This document shows, one piece after another, positions 17,420 to 25,764 of a stretch of DNA of 64,000 nt (position 1 is its first letter; each line of letters begins with the position of its first letter). A program made the position numbers and the translations under genes. The notes beneath the pieces were generated by a model. That model had not been told where the DNA came from and ran no database searches. It saw only the letters and a program-made list of their open reading frames with translations. This DNA is from Alicycliphilus sp. UBA6560 (GTDB lineage Bacteria; Pseudomonadota; Gammaproteobacteria; Burkholderiales; Burkholderiaceae_C), in assembly GCA_002434305.1 (NCBI GenBank), contig DJJU01000006.1:682001-746000 (forward strand). The letters are read 5' to 3'.

Positions 17420-17611
17420 GGTTCTCCTCTTGGGGAATAAGCCGCAGCCGCGCTGCGAATGATGGACGCCGCCAGTGACCGCCACCGACGAAAACGTTGA
17501 AACGATTGTGCCATACGTAACAAGGGCAGCGCGACCTGGGCGAGGCGCGAACCGTAGGACAAAAGCGCAATCCCGGAGATATGTTGCGCTGCTACGACAA
17601 GCCCTTGCACC

Positions 17612-17617
17612 TAAAAT
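17612..17617 (+). promoter_or_regulatory. Candidate -10 box of gyrA
   Basis: TAAAAT lies 42 nt ahead of the gyrA ATG; no good -35 hexamer stands at 16-18 nt. The divergent spacer from 17420 to 17659 must hold both the ompA and gyrA promoters, and nothing else is recognised in it. Confidence 0.3.
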
Positions 17618-17659
17618 GACCGCTCGCCCGCTTGCCGTCCCTTGCCTTTTCTCGCCGCC

Positions 17660-20305
17660 ATGATTCAGTTTGCCAAAGAGACTCTGCCCATCAGCCTGGA
17701 AGAGGAGATGCGCCGCAGCTATCTCGATTACGCCATGAGCGTGATCGTGGGCCGCGCCCTGCCCGATGCGCGTGACGGCCTCAAGCCCGTGCACCGGCGC
17801 GTGCTGTACGCCATGCACGAGCTCAACAACGATTGGAACCGGCCGTACAAGAAATCGGCCCGTATCGTCGGCGACGTGATCGGTAAATACCACCCGCACG
17901 GCGACAGCGCGGTGTACGACACGATCGTGCGCATGGCGCAGGATTTCTCGCTGCGCCACATGCTGGTGGACGGCCAAGGCAACTTCGGCTCGGTCGACGG
18001 CGACAACGCCGCGGCCATGCGCTACACCGAAATCCGCCTGGCAAAAATTGCGCACGAAATGCTGGCCGACATCGACAAAGAGACGGTCGATTTCGGGCCC
18101 AACTACGACGGCAGCGAGAAGGAGCCGCTGGTGCTGCCCAGCCGCCTGCCCAACCTGCTGGTCAACGGCTCGGCCGGCATTGCGGTGGGCATGGCCACCA
18201 ACATTCCACCGCACAACCTGAACGAGGTGGTGGACGCTTGTTTGCACTTGCTGCGCCACCCTGAAGCTTCCATCGACGAGCTGATGGAGATCATCCCGGC
18301 GCCCGACTTCCCCACGGCCGGCATCATCTACGGCATCAACGGCGTGAAGGAAGGCTACCGCACGGGCCGCGGCCGGGTGGTGATGCGTGCCAAGGTGCAC
18401 TTCGAGGACATCGACCGCGGCCAGCGCCAGGCCATCATCGTTGACGAGCTGCCCTACCAGGTCAATAAAAAGACGCTGCAGGAGCGCATGGCCGAGCTGG
18501 TGCACGAGAAGAAGCTCGAGGGCATCAGCCACATCCAGGACGAGTCCGACAAGTCCGGCATGCGCCTGGTGATCGAGCTCAAGCGCGGCGAAGTGCCCGA
18601 GGTGGTGCTGAACAACCTGTACAAGCAGACGCAGCTGCAGGACACCTTCGGCATGAACATGGTGGCGCTGATCGACGGCCAACCGCGCCTGTGCAACCTG
18701 AAGGATCTGGTTGAGGTCTTCCTGCAGCACCGCCGCGAGGTGGTCACGCGGCGCACGGTGTTCGAGCTGCGCAAGGCGCGCGAGCGCGGCCACGTGCTTG
18801 AAGGCCTGGCCGTGGCCCTGGCCAATATCGACGAATTCATCCGCATCATCCGCGAGTCGCCCACGCCCCCCGTGGCCAAGGCCGAGCTGATGAACCGCTC
18901 CTGGGACAGCCAGCTGGTGCGCGAGATGCTGACGCGCACGCGCGAGGACGGCGGCGTGGTCAACGCCGACGACTACCGCCCCGAGGGGCTGGAGCGCGAG
19001 TACGGCATGCAAGCCGGCGGCCTGTACCGCCTGTCCGACACGCAGGCCCAGGAAATCCTGCAGATGCGCCTGCAGCGCCTGACCGGCCTGGAGCAGGACA
19101 AGATTGTGGCCGAGTACAAGGAGGTCATGGCCCACATCGAGGACCTGCTCGACATCCTGGCCCGCCCCGGCCGCGTGTCCACCATCATTGGCGAGGAGCT
19201 CACTGCCCTCAAGGCCGAGTTCGGCCAGACCCGCCTGGGCGCGCGCCGCAGCCTGATCGAGCACAGCGCGCAGGACCTGTCCACCGAGGACCTGATCACG
19301 CCTACCGACATGGTGGTCACGCTCAGCCACACGGGCTACATCAAGAGCCAGCCGCTGTCCGAATACCGCTCGCAGCGGCGCGGTGGGCGCGGCAAGCAGG
19401 CCACGGCCACCAAGGAAGACGACTGGATCGACCAGCTCTTCATCGCCAATACGCACGACTGGATCCTGTGCTTTTCCAACCGCGGCCGCCTGTACTGGCT
19501 GAAGGTCTGGGAGGCGCCCTCGGGCTCGCGCGGCTCCCGCGGGCGGCCCATCGTCAACATGTTCCCGCTGGCCGATGGCGAGAAGATCAACGTCGTGCTG
19601 CCGCTGACGGGCGCCATGCGCACCTTTCCGGCCGATCACTACGTATTCATGGCCACCAGCATGGGCACGGTCAAGAAGACGCAGCTGTCGGAGTTCTCCA
19701 ACCCGCGCAAGGGCGGCATCATCGCCGTCGGCCTGGATGAGGGCGACTACCTCATCGGCGCCGCGCTGACGGACGGCCAGCACGACGTGATGCTGTTCTC
19801 CGACGGCGGCAAGGCCGTGCGCTTCGACGAGAACGACGTGCGCGCCATGGGCCGCAACGCGCGCGGCGTCAAGGGCATGACACTGGAGGAAGGCCAGAGC
19901 GTCATCGCTATGCTGGTGGCCGAGGACGAGTCGCAAAGCGTGCTGACTGCCACCGAAAACGGCTACGGCAAGCGCACCAGCATCACCGAATACACCCGCC
20001 ACGGCCGCGGCACCAAGGGCATGATCGCCATCCAGCAGTCCGGCCGCAACGGCCGGGTGGTGGCGGCCACGCTGGTGCGGGCGGATGACGAGATCATGCT
20101 GATCACCGACACCGGCGTGCTGGTGCGCACCCGCGTGTCCGAGATCCGCGAGCTGGGCCGCGCCACGCAGGGCGTGACGCTGATCGCGCTGGACGACGGC
20201 GCGCGCCTGTCCGGCCTGCAGCGCATCGTCGAGAACGACGCCCATGCCGCCGATCCGGCCGCTCCGGACGAGGTCGCTCCCGATGCCGGCCCGGCGCAGG
20301 AGTGA
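17660..20305 (+). CDS. gyrA: DNA gyrase subunit A
   Basis: GyrA breaks and rejoins DNA in the A2B2 gyrase that introduces negative supercoils. The 881-residue product begins with FAKETLPISLEEEM, has the catalytic Tyr122 (AAMRYTEIR), and in the quinolone region has Ser83 and Asp87, the susceptible residues. The GyrA box QRRGGRGK of the C-terminal DNA-wrapping domain is present. I choose the ATG at 17660; a TTG at 17642 would add six residues not seen in the family. Gene order gyrA-serC-pheA-tyrA-aroA is conserved in betaproteobacteria. Confidence 0.97.
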   Translation: MIQFAKETLPISLEEEMRRSYLDYAMSVIVGRALPDARDGLKPVHRRVLYAMHELNNDWNRPYKKSARIVGDVIGKYHPHGDSAVYDTIVRMAQDFSLRHMLVDGQGNFGSVDGDNAAAMRYTEIRLAKIAHEMLADIDKETVDFGPNYDGSEKEPLVLPSRLPNLLVNGSAGIAVGMATNIPPHNLNEVVDACLHLLRHPEASIDELMEIIPAPDFPTAGIIYGINGVKEGYRTGRGRVVMRAKVHFEDIDRGQRQAIIVDELPYQVNKKTLQERMAELVHEKKLEGISHIQDESDKSGMRLVIELKRGEVPEVVLNNLYKQTQLQDTFGMNMVALIDGQPRLCNLKDLVEVFLQHRREVVTRRTVFELRKARERGHVLEGLAVALANIDEFIRIIRESPTPPVAKAELMNRSWDSQLVREMLTRTREDGGVVNADDYRPEGLEREYGMQAGGLYRLSDTQAQEILQMRLQRLTGLEQDKIVAEYKEVMAHIEDLLDILARPGRVSTIIGEELTALKAEFGQTRLGARRSLIEHSAQDLSTEDLITPTDMVVTLSHTGYIKSQPLSEYRSQRRGGRGKQATATKEDDWIDQLFIANTHDWILCFSNRGRLYWLKVWEAPSGSRGSRGRPIVNMFPLADGEKINVVLPLTGAMRTFPADHYVFMATSMGTVKKTQLSEFSNPRKGGIIAVGLDEGDYLIGAALTDGQHDVMLFSDGGKAVRFDENDVRAMGRNARGVKGMTLEEGQSVIAMLVAEDESQSVLTATENGYGKRTSITEYTRHGRGTKGMIAIQQSGRNGRVVAATLVRADDEIMLITDTGVLVRTRVSEIRELGRATQGVTLIALDDGARLSGLQRIVENDAHAADPAAPDEVAPDAGPAQE

Positions 20306-20327
20306 CCGCCCCGCCCCCGCCACTTCG

Positions 20328-20391
20328 CTACTGAAACCATAGCTGCCAGCGCTTGCCCAGCAAGCGCTGGAGCCCGATTTTGCTTGAAACC
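20328..20391 (+). repeat. Dispersed palindromic repeat, copy 6 (most perfect hairpin)
   Basis: Core AGCTGCCAGCGCTTG at 20341-20355. AGCGCTTGC (20348-20356), loop CCA, and GCAAGCGCT (20360-20368) form a perfect nine-pair stem. The tail GAGCCCGATTTTGCTTG runs straight into the serC ATG at 20392, so the repeat is the whole serC leader in the gyrA-serC gap. Confidence 0.92.
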
Positions 20392-21501
20392 ATGAACCGT
20401 CCCTACAACTTCTCCGCAGGCCCCGCCGCCATCCCCGAAGAAGTGCTGCAGCGCGCTGCCGCCGAGATGCTCGACTGGCACGGCAGCGGCATGGGCGTCA
20501 TGGAGATGAGCCACCGCGGCAAGGAGTTCATCGCCATCTGCGAGCAGGCCGAAGCCGACCTGCGCGAGCTGCTGGCCGTGCCCTCGCACTTCCACATCCT
20601 GTTCATGCAGGGCGGCGGCCTGGCCGAGAACGCCATCGTCCCGCTCAACCTGTCGCGCGCCGCCGCGGTGGACTTCGTCGTCACCGGCAGCTGGAGCGCG
20701 AAATCGCGCAAGGAAGCCCTCAAGTACGCGGCCGAGGTGCACACCGCCGCCAGCGGGGAGGACGGCGGCTTCACCGCCATCCCCGATCCGGCCGGCTGGC
20801 AGCTCAGCCGCGGCGCCAGCTACGTGCACCTGTGCAGCAACGAGACCATCCACGGCGTCGAATTTCAGGAACTGCCCGACCTGGCCGCCCTGGGCAGCGA
20901 CACGCCGCTGGTCATCGACTTCTCCTCGCACGTCGCCTCACGCCCCGTAGACTGGTCGCGCGTCGGCCTGGCCTTCGGCGGCGCGCAGAAGAACCTGGGC
21001 CCCGCCGGCCTGACTCTGGTGGTGGTGCGCGACGACCTGCTGGGCCACGCGCTGCCCGCCTGCCCCAGCGCGTTCGATTACCGAATCGTGGCCGACAACA
21101 AGTCCATGTTCAACACGCCGCCGACCTGGGGCATCTACGTCGCCGGCCTCACCTTCCAGTGGCTCAAGAGCCAGCGCGAGGGCGACGCCACCGGGGTGGC
21201 CGCCATGGAGCTGCGCAACCGTGCCAAGGCCGAGCGCTTCTACGGCTACGTGGACCAGTCGCAGCTGTACGTGAACAAGGTGGCGCCGCCGGCCCGCTCG
21301 CGCATGAACATCCCCTTCTTCCTGCGCGACGAGTCGCGCAACGATGCCTTCCTGGCCGGCGCCCGCGAGCGCGGCCTGCTGCAGCTCAAGGGCCACAAGT
21401 CCGTGGGCGGCATGCGTGCCAGCCTGTACAACGCCATGCCCATGGCCGGCGTCGAGGCGCTCATCGCCTACATGCGAGAATTTGAGCAGCACCACGCCTG
21501 A
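20392..21501 (+). CDS. serC: Phosphoserine aminotransferase
   Basis: SerC is the PLP enzyme that makes 3-phosphoserine from 3-phosphohydroxypyruvate, and it also acts in pyridoxal phosphate synthesis. The 369-residue product starts NRPYNFSAGPAAIPEEVL, a nearly invariant SerC beginning that fixes the ATG at 20392. The PLP lysine is in GGAQKNLGPAGLTLV. No Shine-Dalgarno sequence is visible in the usual place because the repeat abuts the start codon; GGAG lies about 20 nt away. It precedes pheA by 69 nt. Confidence 0.96.
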   Translation: MNRPYNFSAGPAAIPEEVLQRAAAEMLDWHGSGMGVMEMSHRGKEFIAICEQAEADLRELLAVPSHFHILFMQGGGLAENAIVPLNLSRAAAVDFVVTGSWSAKSRKEALKYAAEVHTAASGEDGGFTAIPDPAGWQLSRGASYVHLCSNETIHGVEFQELPDLAALGSDTPLVIDFSSHVASRPVDWSRVGLAFGGAQKNLGPAGLTLVVVRDDLLGHALPACPSAFDYRIVADNKSMFNTPPTWGIYVAGLTFQWLKSQREGDATGVAAMELRNRAKAERFYGYVDQSQLYVNKVAPPARSRMNIPFFLRDESRNDAFLAGARERGLLQLKGHKSVGGMRASLYNAMPMAGVEALIAYMREFEQHHA

Positions 21502-21570
21502 GGCGCGCCCGCCACGCCCGCTCCACGCCCCGGCAGGTCTGTGCGCCTGCCCTGCCCTCCTGTCTGCCTG

Positions 21571-22671
21571 ATGTCCCAACAACCCACCTCCACGCCCGAC
21601 CTCTCCAGCCTGCGCACGCAGATCGACAGCATCGACCAGCAACTGCTGAGCCTGCTCAACCAGCGTGCCAAGGTGGCCGAACAGGTGGGCGAGGTCAAGA
21701 AGCGCGACGGCACGCCCTACTTCCGGCCCGACCGCGTTGCCCAGGTGATCGAGAAGATCACCACCAGCAACCCCGGCCCGCTCAAGGGCGCGCACGTGGC
21801 CGCCATCTGGCGCGAGATCATGTCGGCCTGCCTGGCGCTGGAGTCTCCCCAGCGCGTGGCCGTGTTGGGCCCGGAGGGCACGTTCTGCGAGCAGGCGGCC
21901 ATCGAGTACTTCGGCGGCGCGGCCGACCTGATGTACTGCAACAGCTTCGACGAAGTCTTTCACGCCACGGCCGCCGGCAGCGCCCAGTACGGCGTGGTGG
22001 GTGTGGAAAATTCCAACGAGGGCGTGGTCACCCGCTCGCTGGACATGTTCCTGCACACGCCCTGCCACGTGGTGGGCGAGGTCAGCCTGCTGGTGCGCCA
22101 CAACCTGCTGCGCACCAGCCCCTCAGCGGAAGGCATCGAGGCCGTGCTGGCCCACCCGCAGGCGCTGGCCCAGTGCCACGCCTGGCTGTCCAAGCACCTG
22201 CCGCACGCCGAGCGCCGCCCGGTGTCCAGCAATGCCGAAGGCGCCCGCCTGGCCGCCACCAACCCGGCCTGGGCCGGTATCTCCAGCGAGCGCGCGGCCC
22301 AGCAGTACGGCCTGCACGTGGTGGCCCATGCCATCCAGGACGACGCCTACAACCGCACGCGCTTTGCCGTCATCTGCCTGCGCCACACGCTGGCCACGCC
22401 GGCGCCCACGGGGCGCGACTGCACCAGCCTGATCATTTCCGTGCCCAACCGCCCCGGCGCCGTGCACGATCTGCTGGTGCCGCTGAAGAAACACGGCGTG
22501 TCCATGACGCGCTTCGAATCGCGCCCGGCCCGCACCGGCCAGTGGGAGTACTACTTCTACATCGACATCGAAGGCCATCCGGCTGAAGGCCACGTGGCCA
22601 GCGCTCTGGCCGAGCTGCAGCAGCTCGCCGCCTTCTACAAGGTGCTGGGCACCTACCCGGTGTCGGCGTGA
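21571..22671 (+). CDS. pheA: Bifunctional chorismate mutase / prephenate dehydratase
   Basis: The P-protein converts chorismate to phenylpyruvate for phenylalanine synthesis. The 366-residue product has an AroQ chorismate mutase helix bundle (LRTQIDSIDQQLLSLLNQRA), the dehydratase domain (VLGPEGTFCEQAAIEYFG and VVGVENSNEGVV) and a C-terminal ACT regulatory domain with the Phe-sensing ESRPAR motif. The ATG at 21571 gives a typical start; the frame is open ten codons further up. The stop overlaps the tyrA start (TGATG). No hisC lies between pheA and tyrA, unlike in many relatives. Confidence 0.96.
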   Translation: MSQQPTSTPDLSSLRTQIDSIDQQLLSLLNQRAKVAEQVGEVKKRDGTPYFRPDRVAQVIEKITTSNPGPLKGAHVAAIWREIMSACLALESPQRVAVLGPEGTFCEQAAIEYFGGAADLMYCNSFDEVFHATAAGSAQYGVVGVENSNEGVVTRSLDMFLHTPCHVVGEVSLLVRHNLLRTSPSAEGIEAVLAHPQALAQCHAWLSKHLPHAERRPVSSNAEGARLAATNPAWAGISSERAAQQYGLHVVAHAIQDDAYNRTRFAVICLRHTLATPAPTGRDCTSLIISVPNRPGAVHDLLVPLKKHGVSMTRFESRPARTGQWEYYFYIDIEGHPAEGHVASALAELQQLAAFYKVLGTYPVSA

Positions 22672-23573
22672 TGGCAGGCACGGCCATGTTCGAGCAACTG
22701 GGACTGATCGGCTGCGGCCTGATGGGCGGCTCCTTCGCGCTGGCGATGAAGCGCGCCGGGCTCGTGCAGCGCGTGGTGGGCTACAGCAAGTCGCCCTCCA
22801 CCACCGACCGCGCGCGCCAGCTGGGCGTGATCGACGTGGAGGCGCCCTCGGCCCTGTTGGCCGCGGCCGGCGCCGACATCGTGCTGTTGGCCGTGCCGGT
22901 GGCCGCCACCGAGGCCACGCTCAAGGCCATCAAGCACCTGGTCACGCCGAAGATGCTGGTGATGGACGTGGGCTCCACCAAAACCGACGTGGTGCAGGGG
23001 GCGCAGCGCGCGCTGCGCGACCAGTTTGGGTCCTTCGTGCCGGCCCACCCGATCACGGGGCGCGAGGTGGCGGGTGTGGAGCATGCCGATGCACAGCTGT
23101 ACCAGGGCGCCAAGGTCATCCTGACGCCCACCGAGCGCACCCTCACCGTGCACTTGCGCCGCGCCGAGGCGCTGTGGAGCGCCCTGGGCTGCGACGTGCG
23201 CAGCATGGCGCCGGAGACGCACGACGCGGCGTTCGCCGCAGTCAGCCACCTGCCGCACCTGCTGGCTTTCGCCATGATGGGCAGCATCAACGGCCAGCCC
23301 CAGGCCGACGTACTGCTGGACATGGCCGGCCCGGGCTTTCGCGACTTCACCCGCATCGCCGCCAGCGACCCGCAACTGTGGCGCGACGTGCTGCGCGCCA
23401 ACCGCACCGAGGTGCTGACCCAGTCGCAACACTTCAAGCAGGCGCTGCAAGCGCTGGAGGCGGCCATGCAGGCCGACACCGACCAGCCGCTGGAAGACCT
23501 GATCACGCTGGCCAGCAGCACCCGCGCCAACTGGCGCATGGGCAACGGCGGCCGGCCTTCCCGGGAGGGCTGA
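22671..23573 (+). CDS. tyrA: Prephenate dehydrogenase
   Basis: TyrA oxidatively decarboxylates prephenate to 4-hydroxyphenylpyruvate for tyrosine. The 300-residue product has the NAD-binding LIGCGLMGGSFALAMKRAG at the N-terminus, VMDVGSTKTDV, and the catalytic His segment PAHPITGREVAGVE. It has no fused mutase or ACT domain, so tyrosine feedback must act elsewhere. The ATG at 22671 overlaps the pheA stop; an internal ATG at 22686 is also plausible. The last base of its TGA is the first base of the aroA ATG. Confidence 0.94.
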   Translation: MAGTAMFEQLGLIGCGLMGGSFALAMKRAGLVQRVVGYSKSPSTTDRARQLGVIDVEAPSALLAAAGADIVLLAVPVAATEATLKAIKHLVTPKMLVMDVGSTKTDVVQGAQRALRDQFGSFVPAHPITGREVAGVEHADAQLYQGAKVILTPTERTLTVHLRRAEALWSALGCDVRSMAPETHDAAFAAVSHLPHLLAFAMMGSINGQPQADVLLDMAGPGFRDFTRIAASDPQLWRDVLRANRTEVLTQSQHFKQALQALEAAMQADTDQPLEDLITLASSTRANWRMGNGGRPSREG

Positions 23574-25585
23574 TGTATTCCACCGCATTCCTTGACCTGC
23601 CGCCGCTGCAGCAGGCTGGCGGCAGCGTGCAGCTGCCGGGCTCCAAGAGCATCTCCAACCGCGTGCTGCTGCTGGCCGCCCTGAGCGAGGGCACGACCGA
23701 GGTGCACGACCTGCTGGCCTCGGACGACACGCGCGTCATGCTGGACGCGCTGCGCGCGCTGGGCTGCGGCGTGCAGGAGGCGGGCGGCGGCGTGGCGCGC
23801 ATCACCGGCCTGGGCGGGCGCCAACCGAAGTCTCCGGCCAAACTTTTCCTGGGCAACGCCGGCACCGCCATGCGCCCGCTCACCGCGGCGTTGGCGCTGC
23901 TGGGCGGCGAGTACGAGCTGTCGGGCATCCCGCGCATGCACGAGCGACCCATTGGCGATCTGGTCGACGCCCTGCGCCAGCTGGGCTGCCGCATCGACTG
24001 CGTGGGGAGCGAAGGCTACCCGCCGCTGCGCATCGCGCAGGGCGACGGCCTGCCGCCGCTGCGGCTGGACGCGCCCATTCGCGTGCGCGGCGACGTGTCC
24101 AGCCAGTTCCTCACCGCTTTGCTGCTGGCACTGCCGCTGGTGGCCAGGGAGCAGGAGGTGGTGATCGAGGTGGTGGGCGAGCTGATTTCCCGGCCTTATA
24201 TCCACATCACCCTGGAGCTGCTGGCGCGTTTCGGCATCGCCGTGCGCCACGAAGCCTGGCAGCGCTTCGTCATCCCGGCGGGCAGCCAGTACCGCTCGCC
24301 CGGGCAGATCCACGTCGAGGCGGACGCTTCATCTGCTAGCTATTTCATAGCTGCCGGCGCAATAACAGCGGGCGTTGGTGGCGAAAAACCCTTGAAGATT
24401 CTGGGCGTGGGGCTGGACTCCATCCAGGGCGACATCCGCTTCATCGAGGCCGCGCAGGCCATGGGAGCCCAGGTAACGGGCGGGCCGGGCTGGCTGGAGG
24501 TCTGCCGCGGCGCGTGGCCTCTCAAGGCCATCGACCTGGACTGCAACCACATCCCCGACGCCGCCATGACGCTGGCCGTCATGGCGCTGTACGCCGACGG
24601 CGTGACCACACTGCGCAACATCGCCAGCTGGCGCGTCAAGGAGACCGACCGCATCGCTGCCATGGCGTGCGAGCTGCGCAAGCTCGGCGCGACGGTGCAG
24701 GAAGGCGCAGACTGGCTGAGCGTCGCCCCCCTGCCACAGGCCGACTGGCGCGCCGCCAGCATCCACACCTACGACGACCACCGCGTGGCCATGTGCTTCT
24801 CGCTGGCGGCCTTCAACCCGGCCGGCCTGCCCGTGCGCATCGAAGACCCGCGCTGCGTGGGCAAGACCTTCCCCGACTATTTCGAGGCGCTGTTCGCCGT
24901 GGCGCAGACACCGCAGGAACGCATTCCCGTGATCTGCATCGACGGCCCCACGGCCTCGGGCAAGGGCACGGTGGCTGCCGCCGTGGCGCAGCAGCTGGGC
25001 TACCACTTCCTGGATTCGGGCGCCATGTACCGCACCACGGCGCTGGCTGCCATGCGCGCCGGCATCGCCATCGAGCCGGGGCAGGAGCAGCGCCTGGCCG
25101 CGCTGGCCCGCGGCCTGCCGGTGCGCTTCAAGGATGGGCGCATCTGGCTGGACGACGGCGACATCACCGACGCCATCCGCGCCGAAGAGGTGGGCATGAA
25201 CGCCTCGCGCGTGTCGGCCCTGCCGGCAGTGCGCCAGGCACTGGTGGCGCTGCAACTGGCCTTTCGCCGCCTGCCTGGCCTGGTGGCGGACGGGCGCGAC
25301 ATGGGCACGGTGATCTTCCCCGGCGCGCCGCTGAAGGTCTTCCTCACGGCCAGCGCCGCCGTACGGGCCGAGCGGCGCCATAAACAATTGATTTCCAAGG
25401 GCATTTCCGCTACAATTTCCGACCTTCGCGCGGACCTGGAGGCGCGCGACGCACGGGATGCAAGCCGCAGCGTCGCCCCCTTGGTGCCCGCCGAAGATGC
25501 CCTGGTGCTGGACAACTCCCTGCTCACGATCGACGAGGCCGTGGCCCAGGTGGTTGCCTGGTGGCAGGCACGCCAGCCGTTCTGA
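23573..25585 (+). CDS. aroA-cmk: Fused 3-phosphoshikimate 1-carboxyvinyltransferase / (d)CMP kinase
   Basis: One 670-residue frame carries two enzymes. Residues 1 to about 440 are EPSP synthase, with the N-terminal GSKSISNRVLLLAALSEG, the GNAGTAMRPL glyphosate/PEP loop, the DASSASYF substrate motif, and a DDHRVAM segment. Residues from about 450 are cytidylate kinase, with the P-loop DGPTASGKGTVA, DSGAMYRTTAL and DGRDMGTVIFPGA. The fusion is a known Comamonadaceae arrangement of genes that are merely adjacent elsewhere. It starts one base inside the tyrA stop. A repeat-like stretch lies in the EPSP synthase part at 24330-24400. Confidence 0.95.
   Translation: MYSTAFLDLPPLQQAGGSVQLPGSKSISNRVLLLAALSEGTTEVHDLLASDDTRVMLDALRALGCGVQEAGGGVARITGLGGRQPKSPAKLFLGNAGTAMRPLTAALALLGGEYELSGIPRMHERPIGDLVDALRQLGCRIDCVGSEGYPPLRIAQGDGLPPLRLDAPIRVRGDVSSQFLTALLLALPLVAREQEVVIEVVGELISRPYIHITLELLARFGIAVRHEAWQRFVIPAGSQYRSPGQIHVEADASSASYFIAAGAITAGVGGEKPLKILGVGLDSIQGDIRFIEAAQAMGAQVTGGPGWLEVCRGAWPLKAIDLDCNHIPDAAMTLAVMALYADGVTTLRNIASWRVKETDRIAAMACELRKLGATVQEGADWLSVAPLPQADWRAASIHTYDDHRVAMCFSLAAFNPAGLPVRIEDPRCVGKTFPDYFEALFAVAQTPQERIPVICIDGPTASGKGTVAAAVAQQLGYHFLDSGAMYRTTALAAMRAGIAIEPGQEQRLAALARGLPVRFKDGRIWLDDGDITDAIRAEEVGMNASRVSALPAVRQALVALQLAFRRLPGLVADGRDMGTVIFPGAPLKVFLTASAAVRAERRHKQLISKGISATISDLRADLEARDARDASRSVAPLVPAEDALVLDNSLLTIDEAVAQVVAWWQARQPF
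24330..24400 (+). repeat. Dispersed repeat-like segment inside aroA
   Basis: GCTAGCTATTTCATAGCTGC then CGGCGC, a six-base spacer, GCGGGCGTTGG and GGCGAAAAA reproduce the repeat's left flank, core, right arm and tail in order; the core ends CAA instead of TTG. It is AT-rich against its gene and encodes the conserved SASYF motif plus about five residues (GVGGEK region) that E. coli AroA lacks, as I recall its sequence. Confidence 0.55.
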
Positions 25586-25764
25586 CCTTTAGGTTGCACG
25601 ACTGTTTTTTGGTCCGCCCGGCTCCCTTCGCGCCTCCAGCAGCGCCCGGCCGTGCGGTTCTTTCACCCTCAACCCCGCGGCGCGATGCCGCAATACCCCC
25701 GCTGGCAGTCATAGCAACACGGGCAATGGTGCCCGTGGAAACCTGACAGCGGACAAGGAACCAC

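Noticed and set aside
17660..20305. Quinolone-resistance mutations in gyrA
   Set aside because: Ser83 and Asp87 are both the susceptible residues.
16760..20323. Minus-strand frame of 1187 codons joining the ompA frame to DNA opposite gyrA
   Set aside because: Only the last 219 codons are a real protein with its own signal peptide and ribosome site; the rest is antisense to gyrA.
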